From: Candidatus Oleimmundimicrobium americanum
Lineage (GTDB): Bacteria > Actinomycetota > Aquicultoria > UBA3085 > Oleimmundimicrobiaceae
Reading direction: 5' to 3'
NCBI GenBank assembly: GCA_002366545.1
Contig: DFBH01000017.1
Coordinates: 1 to 8,886, forward strand
DNA length: 8,886 bases
The notes beneath the pieces are model-generated. The model saw nothing but the letters and a program-made list of their open reading frames with translations, had not been told where the DNA came from and made no database searches. The first letter of the stretch is position 1. Each line of letters starts with the position of its first letter. Both the position numbers and the translations under genes were made by a program. Of the stretch, positions 1 to 5,192 are shown in pieces.

Positions 1-303
1 CTTTGAAAATATAACCGCAAGCAAACCGACAAGATTTATTAAAAGAACCATGAAAGAAGAAAGACGATCGACAACTATTTCTATTCCCCAAGGAGGAGCC
101 CAACCGCTCACGTTATACGCAAAAGAACCTTTCATCGACACGGTAATAGTTATAAGAAGAGCAGAAACGAAGCAAAAGAGCATCGCTAAAAAAGATACCG
201 TAAAAGCAGCCTTCTTGTTCGAAGACAACAAAACAGAAATTAAAACAGCGACCGTCAAAGGAACAATTACTATAGATATTGGTAGTTGAGAAACAAAATT
301 CAT
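1..303 (-). CDS. mnhD: MnhD/MrpD-type (MbhH/NuoN-like) proton-translocating membrane subunit, 5' part only
   Basis: This is the first 101 codons of a gene that runs off the left edge; no stop is reached. The ATG at 303-301 overlaps the mnhC stop in an ATGA, with AGAGG 7 nt upstream as ribosome binding site. The visible protein has hydrophobic helices at about residues 8-27, 33-55 and 82-100. Between the last two is a loop with GWAPPWGI (67-74) followed by DRLSSFM (79-85), the pattern seen near the N-terminus of MrpD, MbhH and other NuoL/M/N-like antiporter subunits. The family forms a large proton-translocating channel of roughly 14 helices with buried lysines and glutamates, which lie outside this window. 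Position after mnhC matches both mrpCD and mbhGH order, so an Mrp antiporter and an Mbh-type complex cannot be separated from this fragment alone. Confidence 0.85.
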   Translation of the reverse strand, partial: MNFVSQLPISIVIVPLTVAVLISVLLSSNKKAAFTVSFLAMLFCFVSALLITITVSMKGSFAYNVSGWAPPWGIEIVVDRLSSFMVLLINLVGLLAVIFSK

Positions 304-629
304 TGTCTTTCCTCTTTTTCAGATTCAGATAACCTAACAGCCAAGATTAACGATAGAGCCGTGGTCCCCACCCCCACCACAAGAGCCATAAGAACTACAG
401 CCTGAGGAAGAGGATTAATATAATTTTTAACACCTTCAACAATGATGGGCACCGCCCCATTTTTTTTAGTGCCGATGCCTATTAAAAAAAGAAAAACGGA
501 AGTTTCCATTATATTTATACCGATAATTTTTTTAATTAGGTTTGGACGCGCCGCCACAGCATAAAACCCAACTAAAAAAAGGATTATGGAAGCGATATAT
601 ATCAAATTTGACGAGGCCGAATTAAGCAT
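300..629 (-). CDS. mnhC: MnhC/MrpC (MbhG, NuoK-like) antiporter subunit C
   Basis: A 109-residue, three-helix membrane protein of the NuoK/MrpC family, which forms part of the ion path in Mrp antiporters and related complexes. Helices lie at about residues 7-26, 32-53 and 73-98. The middle helix carries GINIMETSVFLF with a buried Glu at 42, the position that corresponds to the conserved carboxylate of NuoK. The third is introduced by NPLPQAVVLMALVVG (72-86), a hallmark of MrpC and MbhG. The length is typical. The ATG at 629-627 shares one base with the stop of the preceding gene (TAATG), with AGGGG just upstream. The downstream gene overlaps by ATGA, which implies translational coupling through the module. 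Confidence 0.93.
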   Translation of the reverse strand: MLNSASSNLIYIASIILFLVGFYAVAARPNLIKKIIGINIMETSVFLFLIGIGTKKNGAVPIIVEGVKNYINPLPQAVVLMALVVGVGTTALSLILAVRLSESEKEERQ

Positions 630-1339
630 TATCCCCTCTCCACTTTCTTTAAAATGTAAAACAAAGAAGCAATGGTAACTCCACTAGCAAGACCAATGCT
701 AATCTCCAATCCCAGAGTTAAAAATTTTTGAAACATGGAGATGCCAAGAAAATTCAGATCTAAGAAATTTTTGCCCATAAATACGGACATAAAACCAATA
801 ACCGTAAAATAAAGAATCGCCATTCCTTCAAAAAATACCCTCTTTTTCGCAGGCAATCTTTTAACAGCGTTATCAAAACCAAATATGAGAGCGTAAATAA
901 TTATAACGGAAGCCAAAATGGCGCCGCCTTGAAAACCTCCGCCAACGGAAAAGCCTCCATTAATTATTACGTAAAGGGCAAAAATTATAAAAAATGGTAT
1001 GTAAATAACCATCATTATCCTTACCAGGGGACTGGGTTCAACCTTTAATGGAGACAGCCCCTCTTTAACATGCTCTCTCCCCAAAATTGCCAAGGCAGCG
1101 GCAAGAGCACCGAAAATGACCACCATCTCACCCATGGTGTCATAAATACGATAGTTCAATATGATAGCTGAGACCAAATTACTGCACCCGGTTTCCTGTG
1201 GCCCCTGAGTTATATATCGGGGGGCAGCAACAACGTTAGTTGGATTATCCGGATTCCCCATAGGCGGCATCTTAAAAACCGCCAACAAAAAAAATATCCC
1301 CAACAACGTCAAAAGCAGCGGGGTAAACATCTTTTTCAT
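629..1339 (-). CDS. mnhB: MbhE-MnhB fusion: Na+/H+ antiporter subunit B with an MrpA-C-terminal-like N-terminal domain
   Basis: A 236-residue membrane protein with two recognisable parts. Residues 1-88 have a first helix (6-22), an extracytoplasmic-looking loop with GCSNLVSAIILNYRIYDTMG (51-70), Glu 71, then a second helix. The NYRxYDTMGE pattern belongs to MbhE and the C-terminal end of MrpA. Residues 103-232 are an MnhB domain: four helices, with the signature GGFSVGGGFQGGAILAS (128-144) corresponding to the family's PGGGFQGG motif. In Pyrococcus Mbh these are separate subunits (MbhE, MbhF); here they are one chain. The start ATG overlaps the DUF4040 stop by ATGA, and AAGGG lies 10 nt upstream. 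The exact membrane role of each half is inferred from Mrp and Mbh structures rather than shown here. Confidence 0.9.
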   Translation of the reverse strand: MKKMFTPLLLTLLGIFFLLAVFKMPPMGNPDNPTNVVAAPRYITQGPQETGCSNLVSAIILNYRIYDTMGEMVVIFGALAAALAILGREHVKEGLSPLKVEPSPLVRIMMVIYIPFFIIFALYVIINGGFSVGGGFQGGAILASVIIIYALIFGFDNAVKRLPAKKRVFFEGMAILYFTVIGFMSVFMGKNFLDLNFLGISMFQKFLTLGLEISIGLASGVTIASLFYILKKVERG

Positions 1340-1578
1340 TCCACATCATCCCTTGAAGTTCTAAAGACCGCCACCACAAAAAGAACGGAAATTATCCCCG
1401 ATTCAATTATCACTTCCGCCAAGGCAAGCATGGGCGCGCCCAACTGTTGCCACATCACCGCCATAACAAGTCCATAAGCTGAAAAAAGCACAATTGACGC
1501 AAGCATATCCCTGTTTAACACCACAGCGATAGATAAAATAATTAAACATAGAATCAATAAGGTGGTGAGAATTGTCAT
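1336..1578 (-). CDS. DUF4040/MbhD-like membrane subunit (split-out MrpA C-terminal domain)
   Basis: An 80-residue protein of three hydrophobic helices (about 4-21, 27-45, 50-71). It contains RDMLASIVLFSAYGLVMAVM (23-42) and a buried glutamate pair region APMLALAEVIIESGI, features of the DUF4040 family: MbhD in archaeal membrane hydrogenases and the domain near the C-terminus of full-length MrpA. In Mrp antiporters this domain is fused to MrpA; as a free-standing gene between mnhG and mnhB it follows the mbhD arrangement. It overlaps both neighbours by ATGA (start 1578, stop 1336), so expression is coupled. The conserved acidic residue (Glu 55 region) probably lies on the ion pathway, an inference from homologues. 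An overlapping reading frame at 1403-1615 has no family features and is not a gene. Confidence 0.88.
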   Translation of the reverse strand: MTILTTLLILCLIILSIAVVLNRDMLASIVLFSAYGLVMAVMWQQLGAPMLALAEVIIESGIISVLFVVAVFRTSRDDVE

Positions 1579-1940
1579 ACCTTAAAAATCTCCCTAAACA
1601 ATTTTTCCTTTTCAACCCGAAGTCTGTCTTCGCGATTTTCCTGCCAAGGTATCAAGTCCGTTCTCATGGCCGCCCTGGCAACAGCATGCCCTGTGACCAA
1701 GCTTGAGCTCAAAAGAAGCAATGCCACAGCTATAAGTTTCAACACATTAAAGGAAAAACCCTCATAAATTATGAGTCCCATAAGCGTTAAGCCCGCACCC
1801 AAAATATCGCATTTGGTAGCAGCGTGAAGGCGAGAGTAAACATCCGGAAGCCTTATGATGCCAACAACACCTACCCATAAAAAGAAAACTCCCACACTTA
1901 AAAATAGAACCGCCAAAGATTTGGTCATAACTTCAAACAT
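1575..1940 (-). CDS. mnhG: MnhG/MrpG (MbhC) antiporter subunit G
   Basis: A 121-residue membrane protein with three helices (about 7-28, 45-60, 65-85). The family signature GIIRLPDVYSRLHAATK (27-43) is intact, matching the G-lR-PD-xxRLHA pattern of MrpG. After the last helix is a charged tail of about 30 residues (Arg 93 to the end) rich in Arg, Glu and Lys and predicted to be cytoplasmic; this is at the long end for the family. The ATG at 1940 follows the mnhF stop with no gap and is preceded by GGAG 7 nt upstream. MrpG is one of the small E-F-G subunits that pack against the antiporter core. An individual catalytic role is not established for it. Confidence 0.93.
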   Translation of the reverse strand: MFEVMTKSLAVLFLSVGVFFLWVGVVGIIRLPDVYSRLHAATKCDILGAGLTLMGLIIYEGFSFNVLKLIAVALLLLSSSLVTGHAVARAAMRTDLIPWQENREDRLRVEKEKLFREIFKV

Positions 1941-2204
1941 TTAAAGCTCCTCTTTGCTTTCAACATACCTTGCTATAACAACTATTGAGATGAAGCTCAA
2001 TAGAGCATATGCCAAAGCCACATCTAAATAAGCGTTATACCCACGGATATAAGCAATCAATATCAAAACCACCAAAGCATTTGTGCCTATAAGATTTACA
2101 GCCAAAACCCTGTCTAAGATATTGGGACCCTTGAAGGCTCGATAAAGAGCGGCAAAAACCCCCATCAGTAAAGCTATGCTCGCACCAATAAAAAAAGGAA
2201 TCAC
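1941..2204 (-). CDS. mnhF: MnhF/MrpF (MbhB) antiporter subunit F
   Basis: An 87-residue protein of three helices (about 3-22, 36-52, 60-80). The cytoplasmic loop GPNILDRVLAVN (26-37) and the later YLDVALAYALLSFISIVVIARY (58-79, quoted in part by position) are the conserved MrpF features, including the Asp 31 and Arg 32 pair. The start is GTG at 2204-2202, directly after the mnhE TAG; GGAGG lies 8 nt upstream inside the end of mnhE, which supports GTG over any later codon. MrpF is a small integral subunit needed for assembly and function of Mrp-type antiporters. Zero-gap joins on both sides show one transcript with mnhE and mnhG. Confidence 0.93.
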   Translation of the reverse strand: MIPFFIGASIALLMGVFAALYRAFKGPNILDRVLAVNLIGTNALVVLILIAYIRGYNAYLDVALAYALLSFISIVVIARYVESKEEL

Positions 2205-2702
2205 CTATTTATCCTCCTCAAATATCCATTTAACTAAATTTTCCAATTTCCTTTCCATAAGTTCTTTAGCAAATTCATCCGCAATACAATGAACGTATAT
2301 GACGTCATCCTCAAAATCTACCGCCAACGTTCCGGGTTTTAAAGTAATAAAAGCAGCTAAAATAACCTTAGGGAATACACCGGACAAGCTTGACTTGAAT
2401 TTAACTACGGCGGGGCTAATGGGCAACCTTGGATCCATAACTCTTTCTCCCACATCGGTATTTGCCCGAAAAATATCCTTTATTATTTGCCCGGTACATA
2501 TACAAAAACGCCAAAATATTCGAAAATTTATATTTATATCTAAGAAGTGTTCTTTAAGCAAAAACCAAGAACAATAAGAAACAAACAATGCGGCAAAAAA
2601 ACCTAAAAACAAATTTAAAAAATTAAAACTCTCGCTCAAGGCTACCCAGAAAACAAAAAGCAAAAGAGCCAAGATTCGGATTTTTTTATCAACCTTGCTC
2701 AT
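2205..2702 (-). CDS. mnhE: MnhE/MrpE (MbhA) antiporter subunit E
   Basis: A 165-residue protein of the MrpE family, the first gene of the antiporter-like module. Two hydrophobic segments near the N-terminus (about 9-23 and 27-49) are followed by an amphipathic stretch (60-80) and a soluble C-terminal domain. The diagnostic segment VILAAFITLKPGTLAVDFED (113-132) matches the family's conserved TLTPGT element. The ATG at 2702 has a strong ribosome binding site AAAGGGG (2716-2710) at 7 nt spacing. The module begins 73 nt past a terminator, so it is an independent unit. Length is normal for the family. Function is structural: subunit E stabilises the complex in Mrp and Mbh. Confidence 0.92.
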   Translation of the reverse strand: MSKVDKKIRILALLLFVFWVALSESFNFLNLFLGFFAALFVSYCSWFLLKEHFLDININFRIFWRFCICTGQIIKDIFRANTDVGERVMDPRLPISPAVVKFKSSLSGVFPKVILAAFITLKPGTLAVDFEDDVIYVHCIADEFAKELMERKLENLVKWIFEEDK

Positions 2703-2782
2703 ATAAATGCCCCTTTAGAAAAACAACATCAACATATAATATATTATCGGATTAGCTGGTTGCTTTCTTTAATGCAAAATAA
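2703..2782 (-). promoter_or_regulatory. Probable promoter and leader region of the mnh module
   Basis: This 80-nt AT-rich gap lies between the tatA terminator and mnhE. Read on the minus strand it has several -10-like elements (GATAAT, TATTAT) near 2730-2745, but no convincing -35 at 16-18 nt, so the exact promoter cannot be fixed. The AAAGGGG ribosome binding site at 2716-2710 is clear. A promoter is inferred mainly because the upstream unit is terminated. Confidence 0.35.
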
Positions 2783-2808
2783 AAAAGACCGGAAAATTCC
2801 GGTCTTTT
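2776..2808 (-). terminator. Rho-independent terminator after tatA
   Basis: Perfect 12-bp inverted repeat: AAAAGACCGGAA at 2783-2794 and TTCCGGTCTTTT at 2797-2808. The GC core is GACCGG/CCGGTC. On the minus strand the stem runs into TTTTTTATTTT. It lies 30 nt beyond the tatA stop. The A-run on the other side would let it work in both directions, but no plus-strand gene needs it. Confidence 0.9.
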
Positions 2809-2837
2809 GACAAAACAAACTTATTTTGATGAACAAA

Positions 2838-3083
2838 TTATGCTTCCTTATCGGTTTCTTTAACTTCTTCCTTGGTTTTTTCTTTTTCTTTGGGCTCTTC
2901 CTTAGCTTTTGCCGATTCTTCTTCCTTGCCTTCCACTCCTTTTTTCAGCTCTCTAACGCCAGAACCAATTGCTTTACCAATTTCAGGTAATTTTTTAGGA
3001 CCAAAAAGCAGAAGAACTATGGCTAAAATTATTATAAGCTCAGTGGGACCCAAACCAAACAATCCAGTGCCCAATACCATCAT
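2838..3083 (-). CDS. tatA: Twin-arginine translocase subunit TatA/TatE family
   Basis: An 81-residue protein with the full TatA layout: a short N-terminus, one membrane helix (about 13-28) preceded by GLGPTEL (10-16), the hinge FGPKKLPEIGKAIG (27-40), an amphipathic helix to about residue 50, and a highly charged Lys/Glu tail. TatA oligomerises in the membrane to let folded Tat substrates cross. Its position beside formate dehydrogenase and cofactor genes fits export of the folded FdhA-FdhB pair; the Tat signal of FdhA lies outside the window, so this link is inferred. No tatC is present here. Two adjacent ATG codons (3083 and 3080) are possible starts; the upstream site (GTGG/GGTG) is weak and does not decide between them. 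The gene has its own promoter and terminator. TatA and TatB are hard to distinguish by sequence, but the short length and FGPKKLP hinge favour TatA. Confidence 0.93.
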   Translation of the reverse strand: MMVLGTGLFGLGPTELIIILAIVLLLFGPKKLPEIGKAIGSGVRELKKGVEGKEEESAKAKEEPKEKEKTKEEVKETDKEA

Positions 3084-3129
3084 TTACACCACTTTCCCCC
3101 ATAAAATATTATTAAACGATACAAAATTA

Positions 3130-3158
3130 TATATACACGAAAAAGAAATATATGTCAA
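3130..3158 (-). promoter_or_regulatory. Sigma-70-type promoter of tatA
   Basis: On the minus strand a perfect -35 TTGACA (3158-3153) is followed after 17 nt by TATATA (3135-3130), the first of overlapping TATA-like hexamers. Start of transcription would be near 3123, giving a leader of about 40 nt before tatA. It lies 22 nt past the mobB stop, and there is no terminator between mobB and tatA, so tatA may be read both from this promoter and from upstream. Confidence 0.75.
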
Positions 3159-3180
3159 AGAAAAACTTAAACCACAGGAG

Positions 3181-3678
3181 TTACTTAACAATAAATTCTT
3201 CTTCAATATAATCTGCCAATTTTCCAATTTCGTTCAAACCAAATTGCCTTGCTTTCACATCCACATCATCATCACTTACAATCGCAACCGGTTCTTTGGG
3301 CAAACATAAAGACGCTTTGTGAACCGTCCTCCGAAAAACTTCTATTTTTGGTTTATCTTCCTTCTTAAAACCCTCAGTAATTATGATATCGACATCATTT
3401 AAGTAACATTCAGCTATCTCGTCTAAAGAGAGTTCGTCCTCCAGCTTTTTTATTACTGCTATCTTACCGGCCGATGAAACAACTACGCTGTCAACTCCTG
3501 CCTGAGCGTGCTTCCAAGAATCTTTACCCGGAACATCTATGTCAAACCCGTGAACATCATGCTTAATAGTGGCAACTTTATAACCACGCTTTTTAATTTC
3601 AGGTATAAGCTTCTCGATTAAAGTAGTTTTCCCGCTATTTGATTTACCCACAATTGATATAATTTGCGGTCTGTTCAA
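3181..3678 (-). CDS. mobB: Molybdopterin-guanine dinucleotide biosynthesis protein MobB
   Basis: A 165-residue P-loop GTPase-like protein. The Walker A motif VGKSNSGKTTL is at residues 10-20, then TIKHDVHGFDID (37-48) and the Walker B-like strand DVDIIITEGFK (95-105), all typical of MobB. In E. coli, MobB binds GTP and MobA and assists attachment of GMP to molybdopterin; it is not strictly essential. The start is TTG at 3678-3676: GGAGG (3692-3688) sits 9 nt upstream and no ATG or GTG in frame fits that site. It follows fdhD after a 138-nt AT-rich gap, the only loose join in the maturation unit. The length matches the short, single-domain MobB proteins, not the MoeA- or MobA-fused types. Confidence 0.94.
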   Translation of the reverse strand: MNRPQIISIVGKSNSGKTTLIEKLIPEIKKRGYKVATIKHDVHGFDIDVPGKDSWKHAQAGVDSVVVSSAGKIAVIKKLEDELSLDEIAECYLNDVDIIITEGFKKEDKPKIEVFRRTVHKASLCLPKEPVAIVSDDDVDVKARQFGLNEIGKLADYIEEEFIVK

Positions 3679-3687
3679 TATTTACAG

Positions 3688-3692
3688 CCTCC
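3688..3692 (-). promoter_or_regulatory. Ribosome binding site that fixes the TTG start of mobB
   Basis: GGAGG on the minus strand, 9 nt before TTG at 3678. It lies directly behind the stop of the doubtful 32-codon ORF (TAG at 3697-3695), so it serves only mobB. Confidence 0.7.
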
Positions 3693-3694
3693 AG

Positions 3695-3793
3695 CTATTG
3701 CAAATTAAGAACTAAGAATGAAAAAATAAAAACTATATAGAAAAATGAAAAAAGATTTAAAAACATTTTTAATTCTACATTATAGTTCTTCAT
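3695..3793 (-). CDS. Doubtful 32-residue hydrophobic ORF between fdhD and mobB
   Basis: An ATG at 3793 opens a frame of 32 codons that ends at TAG just before the mobB ribosome binding site. The first nine residues are polar (MKNYNVELK); the rest is one hydrophobic stretch long enough to span the membrane, rich in Phe, Leu and Ile, ending LNLQ. It fills most of the otherwise empty gap. Against it: there is no good Shine-Dalgarno site, the region is so T-rich on this strand that any open frame will look hydrophobic, and inverted repeats overlap it. I do not recognise a family. It is listed so that the gap is described, not because I believe it is proven. Confidence 0.18.
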   Translation of the reverse strand: MKNYNVELKMFLNLFSFFYIVFIFSFLVLNLQ

Positions 3794-3797
3794 TTTT
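3703..3797. repeat. AT-rich intergenic block with nested inverted repeats
   Basis: The fdhD-mobB gap contains AAGAACTA (3707-3714) matched inversely by TAGTTCTT (3783-3790). AAAAATGAA (3741-3749) is matched by TTCATTTTT (3789-3797), and by the nearer CATTTTT (3764-3770) over seven bases. The string AATGAAAAAA also occurs twice directly (near 3718 and 3744). GC content is very low. A minus-strand TATAAT (3784-3779) has only a poor -35 (TTGGGT at 19 nt). It could be a decayed dispersed repeat, an mRNA-processing structure, or an internal weak promoter. No classic terminator shape is present. Confidence 0.45.
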
Positions 3798-3816
3798 AAC
3801 TTTACCCAATGCCCTT

Positions 3817-4584
3817 CTACCAAGCTATCCTCTCCGGATGTGTGTAAATACACATCTTCCCGGCTCTCACATAACCTGCTACGGAAACTCCAAACTGCTT
3901 CCCGATTTTAATCGAAGCATCCGTTGGAGTAGAACGAGAAACCGCGACGGGGATGCCCGCTTTCACCAACTTGCGAAGCATTTCCGAGGAAATACGGCCG
4001 GTTGTAAAAATCATCTTATCTTTAGTGGAAATGTCATTTAACAGCGCATATCCCAAAACTTTATCAATTGTATTGTGACGACCAATGTCCTCTTGAATGG
4101 AAATAATTTCGTCTTTACTGCATAGTGCGGAACAATGAACTCCCCCCGTAGAACGATGAACCTCTGTGGACTTTAAAAATTTCGCCATTAAATTAATGAT
4201 TTCCTTTGCAGAAAAAATCTCTGAAGAAACAATAGGTCGTAAACTTTCCCCCTTCAACGGATTCGAAAAGGTTACTCCTTTACCAAATCCTGAAGTAAAT
4301 ATCTTGCCTTTCGGTTTCGATAAAACAGGGTCAACCTTCACTCTAACTATTCCGTTCTTCTCATCGAAAGATATCTCTTTTATGCTTGTCATATCAGAGA
4401 TAAAACCCTCCGCGTAAAGAAAACCGACCGCTAATTCTCTAATATTTGTGGGAGTCGCCATGAGAGCAACCAATTCTTCACCATTAAGAAAAACAGCGAT
4501 GGTTTTTTCCTCGGGGGCCGTCATAAAAATCTCCTCAACGCTCCCGTCATATTTTATTACCCTAAACTGCTTATCGGTCAACAT
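3817..4584 (-). CDS. fdhD: Formate dehydrogenase sulfurtransferase FdhD
   Basis: A 255-residue FdhD. In E. coli, FdhD takes sulfur from IscS and passes it to the Mo-bisMGD cofactor, which is required for formate dehydrogenase activity. Family blocks are in order: RELAVGFLYAEGFI (49-62), IFTSGFGKGVTF (95-106), STGGVHCSALC (145-155), EDIGRHNTIDKVLG (165-178), TTGRISSEM (194-202), SRSTPTDASI (216-225). The odd point is residue 100: relatives carry the catalytic cysteine here (SGCG or CGVCG pattern), but this protein reads SGFG, codon TTT at 4287-4285. Cys 151 and Cys 155, close by in sequence blocks, might replace it; that is speculation. The ATG at 4584 has GGGAG 4 nt upstream and overlaps the end of mobA by 14 nt. 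The rest of the protein is intact, with no frameshift. Confidence 0.94.
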   Translation of the reverse strand: MLTDKQFRVIKYDGSVEEIFMTAPEEKTIAVFLNGEELVALMATPTNIRELAVGFLYAEGFISDMTSIKEISFDEKNGIVRVKVDPVLSKPKGKIFTSGFGKGVTFSNPLKGESLRPIVSSEIFSAKEIINLMAKFLKSTEVHRSTGGVHCSALCSKDEIISIQEDIGRHNTIDKVLGYALLNDISTKDKMIFTTGRISSEMLRKLVKAGIPVAVSRSTPTDASIKIGKQFGVSVAGYVRAGKMCIYTHPERIAW

Positions 4585-5185
4585 TTAGCTCCCGCAATTT
4601 AGCATAAATCTCTCTCGCTTGTTTAAAATCATCTTCAGTATTTACATTGTAAAAAGAAAGAATATCCGGATCAAACTCAGCGACCTTGTTCTTATTTATC
4701 CTTTTAACCTTGACCTTTTCAAAGAAAGAAATAACTCTAAAATTTTGACCATTTAATGCCTCTTCAATGTGACTTATGCAATCCTTGGAGTATATAGCTT
4801 GAAGTGGTTCAAATCCAGCTTTTGATTCGGGAATAACGACATCAAAACCCCCTGCCTCTGCAATTAGATGCTTGACAAGATTGAGATTTAAAAAAGGCGT
4901 ATCACAGGAAACAACAAAGTTATGAAAACGATTCGAAGCCTTGAGGCCGGCTAATATTCCTCCCAATGGCCCTTGATACGGGACTTCATCCTTCACAACA
5001 TCTGTTCCATTTATTTGATGCAAATCAGGTGTATTGGAAACTAAAATGACTTCTTCGCACAACAAAGAAAGCTTATCGACCAAATCTTGAAGAATTGTCT
5101 TTGTCCCCAATTTTAGAAGGCACTTGTCGGTGCCTATCCTGGAACTTCTGCCTCCCGTAAGAATAATTCCGGCTATTTTTTCCAT
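4571..5185 (-). CDS. mobA: Molybdenum cofactor guanylyltransferase MobA
   Basis: A 204-residue nucleotidyltransferase that joins GMP from GTP to molybdopterin, giving the guanine dinucleotide cofactor used by DMSO-reductase family enzymes such as formate dehydrogenase. It acts in the cytoplasm. The N-terminal GTP-binding signature ILTGGRSSRIGTDK (8-21) is complete. It is followed by GPLGGI (72-77), the metal-binding strand VVSCDTPF (91-98), EPLQAIY (126-132) and NVNTEDD (180-186), all MobA hallmarks. Length is normal. The ATG at 5185 lies 7 nt past the fdhE stop but has no visible Shine-Dalgarno site, so it probably depends on ribosomes finishing fdhE. Its end overlaps fdhD. Confidence 0.95.
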   Translation of the reverse strand: MEKIAGIILTGGRSSRIGTDKCLLKLGTKTILQDLVDKLSLLCEEVILVSNTPDLHQINGTDVVKDEVPYQGPLGGILAGLKASNRFHNFVVSCDTPFLNLNLVKHLIAEAGGFDVVIPESKAGFEPLQAIYSKDCISHIEEALNGQNFRVISFFEKVKVKRINKNKVAEFDPDILSFYNVNTEDDFKQAREIYAKLRELNVDR

Positions 5186-5192
5186 CTTTTGT

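Noticed and set aside
50..289. 79-codon plus-strand frame
   Set aside because: It lies antisense to the mnhD start, whose minus-strand frame shows clear antiporter motifs and couples to mnhC.
1403..1615. 70-codon minus-strand frame overlapping mnhG and the DUF4040 gene
   Set aside because: It is out of frame with two coupled family members and lacks any family feature.
2872..3309. 145-codon plus-strand frame spanning tatA and the end of mobB
   Set aside because: It crosses the tatA promoter and two well-supported minus-strand genes; it reads as low-complexity Ser/Pro/Phe antisense sequence.
3817..3830. End of fdhD as part of a terminator
   Set aside because: No GC-rich hairpin followed by a T-run occurs here; the inverted repeats in the gap are AT-only with long loops.
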